A stretch of DNA of 32,500 bases, taken from Glandiceps talaboti (lineage: Eukaryota; Hemichordata; Enteropneusta; Spengelidae). Where the stretch lies: the NCBI RefSeq assembly GCF_964340395.1, contig NC_135564.1, forward strand, positions 19,284,819 to 19,317,318, in the 5' to 3' direction. Under the pieces are notes generated by a model. The model was not told the origin of the DNA. It ran no database searches and saw only the letters and a program-made list of their open reading frames with translations. Shown one piece after another: positions 1-8,900 of the stretch; position 1 is the first letter of the stretch, and each line of letters starts with the position of its first letter. Made by a program: the position numbers and the translations under genes.

Positions 1-499
1 ATCTCATAGCCACTACCGTTAATTTGATTTGACTCGCAATCCATTTGGCCATGTACAGTTATATGGTTCCATTTGTCAGACTCATAATATGACGAGAAAA
101 CACCAATAGAACACGAGACTGTATTATCTAAATCACACCTTATCTCGACGAACCACACACTCGTGTCTACCAGTGTAGCGAGTGAATGTGCAATTACATG
201 AGTAAATCCAGATTGTAGGTTCTCTCTAATCACATCATATAGCTCGTCACTGATCAAGCTGCTGTAATTACTTTTAAGGTTTTCAACTTCTAACATCACG
301 CCTGAACGACCCTGGACTTGTTGCCAGGCAACTACCTTGATGACATCACCCTCTTTGTTTTCCGATTGTCTCATCTGGTAACCATGTCGACTGGACAATG
401 AAATGAACTCGGATATGTCTTCTGTAGTTGTAATGTGGTGGTTGTCAAATACCGTAAAAGAACTTTGAATCTTGATGTTAGATCTGATATCTTCTTTTA
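1..499 (-). CDS. Alternative terminal exon 9 of the DNase I-like gene (C-terminal domain, version 2; runs off the window)
   Basis: The acceptor TTGTTTTAG is at 500-501. The exon opens with two bases (TA) in the same phase as exon 8, so exon 7 can splice to it and also form a Leu codon. It stays open for 165 codons to the window edge. Matches to exon 8 include SNIKIQSSFTVFD versus SNTKLQTSYTVFD, ENLQSGFTHVIAHSL versus ENLESGFNDAVAISL, and VWFVEIRCDLDN versus DWYVEVACALDD. It continues at least 40 residues beyond the point where exon 8 stops. No other 5' exons lie between it and exon 8, so it is either an alternative last exon of the DNase gene or an unused duplicate. An ATG at 551 is also in frame upstream, but the acceptor explains the start better. 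Confidence 0.7.
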
Positions 500-665
500 C
501 TAAAACAAATGGAATTAAAAAAACATACGTGGTAACAATAGCATCGATCATATACGCAAAACAATCTCTTGCAAACCAGAAATAAATAATTAAATCTTCT
601 TTTCCATCTCAAGTTGTTGAAGTACAAATGTAACTCTGTAATTTGACCGTTACAAATGTAACGCT

Positions 666-699
666 TGTATGTATGTATGTATGTATGTATGTATGTATG

Positions 700-734
<35 letters not shown>

Positions 735-838
735 TATGTATGTACGTACGTAAGTGCGTATGTATGTATGTATGTATGTATGTATGTATGTATGTATGTA
801 TGTATGTATGTATGTGTGTGTGTGTGTGTGTGTGTGCG
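666..838 (+). repeat. (GTAT)n microsatellite with (GT)n tail
   Basis: Two GTAT runs flank a short GTAC/GTGC interruption at about 728-760, followed by a GT run at 812-835. Open frames here (His-Thr, Tyr-Val-Cys-Met repeats) are artefacts. It lies between terminal exons 8 and 9 of the DNase gene. The rest of 840-1476 shows no gene. Confidence 0.97.
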
Positions 839-1476
839 TGCATGCTTTCATGCAGAATTTCCTTGTCTGTGGTATGTTTGACAAGATGAAACACAATTCC
901 CACTTTTACATCTTTTAAAGTAATGAGACTTCTATATGTTGTGTTTTTACAGTAAAGTTTATTTCGTCTTTACCACCAACAAGGTCTTTATAAGCTTACA
1001 CTTCATTTAGTATGTGTACTGTGAACTTGTGAAACACCCCTGATTTATCAATTGCACATGCCCACAACTTTGAGGGGCTTCGTTTTCCAAAGGACATATT
1101 TCCAAAACATACAAGTATACCCTTATTAAGTGGTTATTAAACACACGTGTAATGTAACCTTTATTTCAAGGAAGCGAATCAAAACGTACAAGAATATCTC
1201 TTATACTAAAAAAATTTTGTCTGGACAAACAGTTCATTATTTCCCCACTGGTTCCTAACGTGAGTTTATGAATGGAATATAGAATTGCGAACGTTCTTCT
1301 CGCTGTATGTATGCTACTAAATGATTTTTGCGTTTGGAAAATTGGATTGGTTATCACACCTTGTACAAGTATATGTAATACAAATCAAGCAAGTTGATTG
1401 CATCAGGTTTTTTTTTTTAAACCATTGTATGTGGTTTGATAATTTGTGAAAACTAATTTCCGAGAGGGAGGAGTAT

Positions 1477-1482
1477 TTTAAT
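1477..1482 (-). promoter_or_regulatory. Candidate polyadenylation signal ATTAAA
   Basis: ATTAAA on the minus strand lies about 65 bases beyond the stop of exon 8. This supports exon 8 being a genuine last exon. It is the common variant of AATAAA, and a six-base match in AT-rich DNA is weak on its own. Confidence 0.4.
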
Positions 1483-1546
1483 TACTGGCTTTATCGACAA
1501 TACGTTCCGTTGGTAAGAACTACATGTATAAGTAATATCCGTACGT

Positions 1547-1962
1547 TTAGTGATCAATAGTTAGGCTACAGTCGACAGTGCGTTTATCGTCGAGAGCACA
1601 TGCTACCTCCACGTACCAATCCCGGTTAGAGATAGGCAGCAATGATATAGCCACGGCATCATTGAAGCCAGATTCGAGGTTTTCCTTCGCCACAGCGATT
1701 TGCTGAGAAGACAGCAAATTTGGAAAATTGGTGTATAAAACATTTAAGGTTTGTACCACTTGGTGGCGCTCTGCTATACGTTTGGACGCGATCACCACAG
1801 CAGTTCGTCCACTCCTGGTGTAGAGTTTGTCGGTTTTGAATCCCATATTTGAAACCTGAGAGGAGAATGCGAAAACGCTTCTATATGACTCAGTGGGAAC
1901 CCGTTCGTCAAAGACAGTGTAGGAGGTCTGGAGTTTGGTGTTAGACATTATGGCGTTTCCAA
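1547..1962 (-). CDS. DNase I-like gene terminal exon 8 (C-terminal domain, version 1)
   Basis: The acceptor is a long T-rich tract ending ATTACAG at 1963-1964. The exon opens with two bases that complete a Leu codon with exon 7, then encodes 137 residues to a TAA at 1547-1549. The domain starts SNTKLQTSYTVFDERV, has a run around RTAVVIASKR, and ends NLESGFNDAVAIS...WYVEVACALDDK. It is clearly related to the product of 1-499. I recognise no known family; the alternating strand/helix look is vaguely SEA-like, but that is a guess. The reading frame extends upstream through the acceptor as a hydrophobic stretch, which is intron read-through and not a second signal peptide. Confidence 0.82.
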
Positions 1963-4027
1963 CTGTAATAAAAAAATGTGAAATAAATATACAAATAATT
2001 ATATATGGAAAGCCTAAAACTGACATTAATTGCTTGTTTGTTGATGGTTTTATACTTTATGTGTAGAGAAGTCAGAGAAATCATTTCACCAACCCTGCCT
2101 TGCCTGACCTCTCCAAACTGGAATAGCAAAATGTCACTGCAAAGAGGCCTGCTGTACGCTGGGCGAGGCATTCTGGGAGTAAACAATATGAGGAGCTTCA
2201 CATCTCTTCAAATAATGACTACACAATGCCCAGTTGTGAGAGTAAAACGAAGCTTTTAACGTGGTTAACCCATATTGCCTCGCCCTTGTGCGCATCATTC
2301 CTCTTAACAGCCAGAATTTCTAATCGTTAAAACTCTAATATCGCGAGATTTCGCGATGCTGAGTTAGTGAAAACAACCTTTCGTTGGTCCCCTAAGCACA
2401 AAGAGCTACAGTTAAGGTGACATTTTTGTAAAATCATGTTATGTCTCTTATTTTAGAAATCTATGTGGCATTCCAAAATTCCAGTCTATTTTCCTCACTT
2501 TCCATAATTGTTTGCTCCAGTGCATTGGCCCATGTTTATTCAGCGTTAAATTGTTTCTATATGCTCTCGGAAGCTGCACTGCATACCTGGGACAGGGTTG
2601 TGCACATAGCTGTACCAGTTCAGTGGAGCCATGGGGATTGTACCAGCTATGTGTACAATATCCCTGTAACAGCTCTGGCCAACACACTATAGGTGTAACA
2701 CACCTAATTTTGACAGATGTGTAACTGGTATGCCAACATCAATGTAACATGTGAAAAGTAGCAATGCAGCATAGGTTTTTACAACATCCATTTACAAGAG
2801 TTTTTTCCACAGCTATGTACCAGCTATGTTAGCATATCTGTAACATATGTGTTTCCCACAGCCATGTACCAGCTATGTGAGCCATGCTAGTCAGATATGA
2901 ACAAAGGGTTGCTACAGGGTGTTATTTCACCATAGCTGCTACATGTATGTGCATAACTGTGTGCCAGGTGTGTAGTACACAGCTATGGTACTGGGATGTG
3001 AAAAACAGTTGTGGCACAGAGGTGGTATTCCACATCCATGTAACAGGTTTATTTTTCACAACCATGTACCAGGGCTGTGGAAATATATGCCCTGTAACGG
3101 GGCTGTGAGGCACACAGCTGGTACATGGTTGTGCTCTTCTTCTTAGCACTAGGATGTGGCCACATCCTAGCAGTGCTAGGATGTGTAAGGTTCCCTGTGT
3201 ATATTGAATTCCGCCAATCATTTACACATACTATCTGTCAACTTATAGACATAATGAAGAAATGCGAAAGTTGCTTTACGAGCCAGTGTCATTTTGCCAC
3301 TTCCACTCTTTGGAAAAATTCTACTGTTAACGCAAGAATGGTTTTACGGCGATAGGTAAAGCATATATGAACTAGCAAGGGATGACGGAAACCTAGCTGT
3401 AAATTGAATTGATCATGCATTACTTTAGCTTTTTGTGGCTCATGCATTATTTTGCATATTTAAAACACAATAACCAAAGTGTCAAATTGGTGACATTGCA
3501 TAGTACCTTCTCAAGTTGAAAATAGGGATTCTCGGATGCCAATACCACGTCGACTCACGCATTGACTTGGTGGTATACATAGAATTCCTTGAACGTGGTA
3601 GAACATGGACGGCGTCATCACTGGAGGAGGAAAATGACCACTGTGACGGTAAAGGTGGTCAGCTGTTTGCTACGTTTACAAAGTCTGAGAATATTATGAA
3701 GATTTGATGCAAAGGGTGGGATAATATCATTTTTTCTTCTGTGCACAAATTTAGTGTTTTGTCCTTTGGATATATGCATGAAGTGTCAATTGTAGTATCT
3801 TGCTATGTAACTCAGAAGACTATAGGTATATGGCATTATGTGAGTGACGCAATTCTTTACTCAGACCTTGCTGGAAGATGACCTAGTTTGAAAGACACCA
3901 ATGGGATGTTTGTTTTTGACAATATAGATACAAACAAGGGTGTCTAACGGTTGTTTCCCCTAAGAAGGCTACAGGGACTCTTTGCTCCTTGGCACTCCCG
4001 TCTCCAATATCGCTGTTCGCAATGATC

Positions 4028-4061
<34 letters not shown>

Positions 4062-4109
4062 CTGTAACAGTTAACTTTGTACTCTTTAAAATGCGTCCAC
4101 TCCTAGCCA

Positions 4110-4182
<73 letters not shown>

Positions 4183-4189
4183 GCCTGCC

Positions 4190-4225
<36 letters not shown>

Positions 4226-5966
4226 CCTACATGCTACCGAATACAGTCAACACATCTTTCACTGAGTATATACATGCGACCAGTGAAATAATGCTTATTT
4301 TCTGCGAAAATCACAAATAAGGCGTCGCATTTCACCAGTCAATTATGTTGATGAAATTGACAGGGTGGAGAACGTACACAACATTCAGATAAAATTGAAA
4401 AAGACATTTCGTACTTACGTTTTGGTAACAGCTTAAAAGTAATTGGATAATGGTCGCTAACGTCACTGGCCTAAACAAAAACCAATAACATTACACATGT
4501 TAAATACATTGAAGGATAAACAACATCCGTAAATCTCTAAAATCTAGTGCATATTCCACAAGCCAATTTCCAAAACATTATCCAATCAGCTTTCCATACA
4601 AAAAAGACCAATGTTTGTAAGAGTAAATCAAGGACAGTTCTCTTTTTTTGTGTGAATCATACGCATGCGTATCTTGGTCTAAAAGACAGTATGATGTTGC
4701 TAAACATTTACTACCAAAAATTCGCATCTCCATTACCTGATCGTCACTGAGACCGTAGGCCTCGTCAAAATAAAACACACTGGCGCTGTTTAGCCAGATA
4801 CCTTTCATCATGTTCGGACCAGCAACGACGATTCTGTAAATAAAGAAAAAATAGTGAAATACACTCATTATTTAGTCTGTGAAATGGTGTCTTCGTATGT
4901 GATGAGACTGGTAATAATAGTACAAATGAATAAAATTGATCGTTTTTGAGCACTTCGTTATTATACACTTTAAGAGCATTATATTTCCACTTGGTGGGCT
5001 AAGTTTTTTATATATCATACGGTACATATATACATCATGACGCATAGGAAAGACTCAACCTGAGGGAAAAGTATCTTTAAAAGTAGGTGTGGATCACGTC
5101 CAGATCACTTTTTCAAAGAATGAGGGGAGAGAAGTAGTTATTCACAAATGAATGAATTTCAGAAATGATCGTTTAACGGAATACTATTAGGTGGTATATG
5201 CAGAAGGAAAGATTCATCGTTCTTTTAGTCTCGTGGTATTCATAGTACTAGTAAACGTTGTTGAGAAAAACGAGGCTAATAAGTTCGTGTTGTTAAAACC
5301 CCGAAATACGCATCATGTTTATGCTAGGAGTATGACCATATCCTTAGCTCAAATCTTAGCTTACTATAATGGAATACAAATATATATATCTGTTGTGCAG
5401 TTGGTTCTGTATTCGTGGCCCGTCTCCATTTCCATATACGTTATAAATGAGAATATTTCAAACCTATCGTAAGCACAGAATGTATTAGAAACAGTGGTGT
5501 CAGTTCGATCATCAATTAACCATGTAAATCGAACGTCAGTACGCAGGGCAATATTCTGCCAATCAGAGTCGTCCACGTAATCACAACCAGCGTTGAAATC
5601 TCCTAAAATGACGGCATCCTGTGAAAAAATCCAACGTAGTATGTGAGTAGAATAAAATGAAATCTTAGACGTCCCATCATATATTAAATGATAAAACTTT
5701 TAAAACCAATTCAAGGTTGATTTCAAATCGATTCAACTTGACTCAGAATTTTATACAAAGACGAAGTATAGCACAAAATACATCATTCTATTACCGATGA
5801 CAACATCGACACTTTGGAATGAAAAAAAGACACTTTGACGTTTTCCAGGTTGTGTGGCATGTAAAATAAATTCAATAAGTGTGTGTGTGTGTATGTATGT
5901 ATGTATGTATGTATGTATGTATGTATGTATGTACGTACGTACGTACGTTCATACGTACGTACGTTC

Positions 5967-5997
<31 letters not shown>

Positions 5998-8900
5998 TGT
6001 ATGTATGTATGTATGTATGTATGTATTTGTATCACTTGCATTGGTAATAATACATGTGTATGTGTGTATTGCGTGCCAAGAACAAACAATCATAAATGAA
6101 CACAACACATGAGACTAGTTTATTTGAACAGATTTGAGATGATCTCAGCTCCTACCTGAATATTCCACCTGTTAACGATATCGTCATAAACAGAAACCAA
6201 TCCACTGATTTCATTTACTGCATCCGATGGTTTAGTATGGATAACGACCATGACAAAGTCAGACACCACTGAAATAAAACGGAGAAGTATGATAATTGGC
6301 CAAATCGTCGCATTTTCATGATGGCTGGTTTGAAATTTGACGACATGGATTTCGTCATCCAGTACCCCATACAATGTACCACAATTATACATGACACATC
6401 ATATGAAGGTTACCACTGCATGTATTTCAGTTTAGTAACTGTGATGTTAGGATGGGAGTAAATTCAGTTCGTGCACATCATGTTTTATTTGTAAGGCAGT
6501 CAGAGGTTGCTGTAACACTGATTTCTTGCAGACGCTATACAAAATATAAACGCAGCCTGATCCAGATCGTGTTGCTATCGACCATGTCATGTACTGGTTT
6601 ATCGGAAAGTAACTCCAACTACAGAGAGAAACTCTAACTACAATTGATACAACTTTAAATATAAAATCCAAGTTGGCTGTACAAAAATCTCTCGGAGTAC
6701 TACTACAATCAAAATCGCAAGACCTGACACAAAATGCTCAACCAAAATCTTATTAATACTGTTAGATTTTATTGTCTGGCTCAACCAAATCTTACCATCA
6801 ATGCTAAATTTTATGATCTGGCTCAACAAAAATCTTACCAACAGAGATATTTGTCAAGCAAGACGATCAAAGCAGTTTTTGTAAGATTTTTGTTGAGACA
6901 GATAATGAAATGCAGTAATTTTAGTAACAGTTTTGTCGAACCAGATGAAATGTTCAGGTTTCGGTTTTTTAATTGTAGTACGTTTCCCAAACTATTACTT
7001 ACCTGTTTTAGGAGAGGAGAATCGGACTATGAATGGTTCACGTTCAAAAAAATCACTGACGTCATTATAAGTGTAACTATCAATCACAGTTACTTTGTCT
7101 GGTCTGAAAAAGAGGTGAAATCATCACATCGTAACTCAAGAAAAACGGCTGGAGTTTGCATAAGGAGTGCCCGTGTCACAAATGATAACGTAGTAACTAA
7201 CCGATTATGTAACCCGATAATGTAGTGAAAAGATTAGCGATAATGTATCAAAATTAACCGATAATGTATCAATTGACCAATAATGTAGTAATTATTGTTA
7301 CCGATAGTGTCGTACAAATTTACCGATAATGTAGTAACATTTTAAATTGAATTCATGCTAAAGCTTATTTGGTTTTAATGAAGGTTAATTGCATATAATT
7401 ATTATACTCATTTTGTCATCATCCATCATACTGGTTCTTGAGGTTCAATTACGGACATCAAGGTAGAATTACAAAGTAATTAAGTAACCCATATTCAGTA
7501 TATTATTGTGAAATGTACACTAGTATATCCTTTATTTGATAAATTAGTGCTTATATGTTTCTATGTAAGTACAGCACAAGTAATTTATGATACTGGATAA
7601 TAATTGAAAAAAATACTGTGTCAAAGTTTAAGAAAAAATCACCACGTCTTGGATATTATACATGTACCATGTAACAAAGCCTACCCATCTTTATCTATTG
7701 TATTAGTAATGTCAAAAATATGATTGATTAATTGAGAGAGAATAGTACAAATATATGCAAATATCATGCAAATATTATGTAGAAATATATACATAAATTA
7801 TGAAAATTAACCACCATGTTTGGCCCCCAAGTCTGTGGAGATCATTGATTATACCAAGTAATTCAAAAGTGACATATTGTAACATATGCAAAAGGTCACT
7901 ATATATACATATTTGTATTTGAGATCATGAAGGTTAATATTCAACTGTATTTCCTTACCTGTATAAAAACCCGTATTGTTCTTTAGAGCTTGTGCGTCCA
8001 AGTCGAGGACTGATAGCCAGGGAGTATTGTTGGCTTGAAGCACTGTTGACAGCATTCAGTAACGCGTAGATCGCAGTGCCTGAACTATCTCGTATCTCTT
8101 GTATAACGACGATGTCGTAACGTTGGATAATCTGTAAAGTAAATGTTGTACATTGAAACTTTTTTTTAGTTCTGTACTTCGCTGTTTACGTCACAGACTC
8201 TGTATTACGAAGAACTGGACATTTAAAGATGCACTACGCAAGTGCATCTGTGAAAAATCCGTACACTACGTCTTAACGATCGCCAAATGGCCAAAGAATT
8301 AGCATGTAATGAATAATTGCATGAAAAGTTAAACATATAGAAAATTGAGTATAATATTGCAAAAAGGAGGCATAAGCTCAACTCACACATAAAGAAATGG
8401 GGAAGTTATCTAAAGCACATTGTCCAAGACCCAACTCACATATAAAGAAATGGGGAAGTTATCTAAAACACATTGTCCAAGACCCAGCATTAAGAAGGGA
8501 ATAGAAAAATAAGTTTGAATTCTGTAAAGAAATCATTTTGTGTTTTATCCAGATACTGTAAAAACCTGCTATGTATAACTTCTTTTTTACTCCAATAAAA
8601 AATATTTTAAATACAAAAAAAACCCATATATATGACGCATTTAAAAACAAAATTGGAAACGAAAGTGATAATTAAAGCGGAAATACACATAATTCTATGT
8701 GGCATTAAACCCGATAAGGCACAAACAACGAAGGCAAACATAAAAAAAAAATCGTATTTTTATTAATTATTCTTGTTGAGAAATTGTTCCTTCCCTCATA
8801 CCAGCTACTCGTTGGTCACAATACTTCTGTGATAGATTGATCAGATGTTATTGAAGGCAAAATATGTTAAGTAGACGAAAACAATATCCAGACAGTACTG

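Noticed and set aside
478-903. Open frames encoding His-Thr-Tyr-Ile repeats (both strands)
   Set aside because: They are translations of the GTAT/GT microsatellite, with no independent coding evidence. The same applies to 5783-6112, 3989-4291 and 11487-11814.
1166-1357. 63-residue minus-strand open frame between the two terminal exons
   Set aside because: No similarity to either tail and no splice signals were found; it is probably chance.
1941-2259. Overlapping open frames on both strands next to terminal exon 8
   Set aside because: No motif or splice context supports them, and they overlap the exon 8 acceptor and its intron.
6734-7225. 163-residue plus-strand open frame
   Set aside because: It runs antisense across DNase exon 3 and an intronic repeat. 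It is also seen, broken, in copy 2, with no family resemblance.
7181-7340. Possible CRISPR-like array
   Set aside because: Repeats are too short and variable, spacers are irregular, and the genome is eukaryotic.
7849-8055. 68-residue open frame on the minus strand (and its twin at 17139-17345)
   Set aside because: It is a shadow in another frame of DNase exon 2; the real frame carries the QEIRD motif.
8228-8248. Short hairpin GATGCACT...AGTGCATC kept in both duplication copies (second near 17508)
   Set aside because: Conservation is explained by the recent duplication, and the stem is only eight bases.
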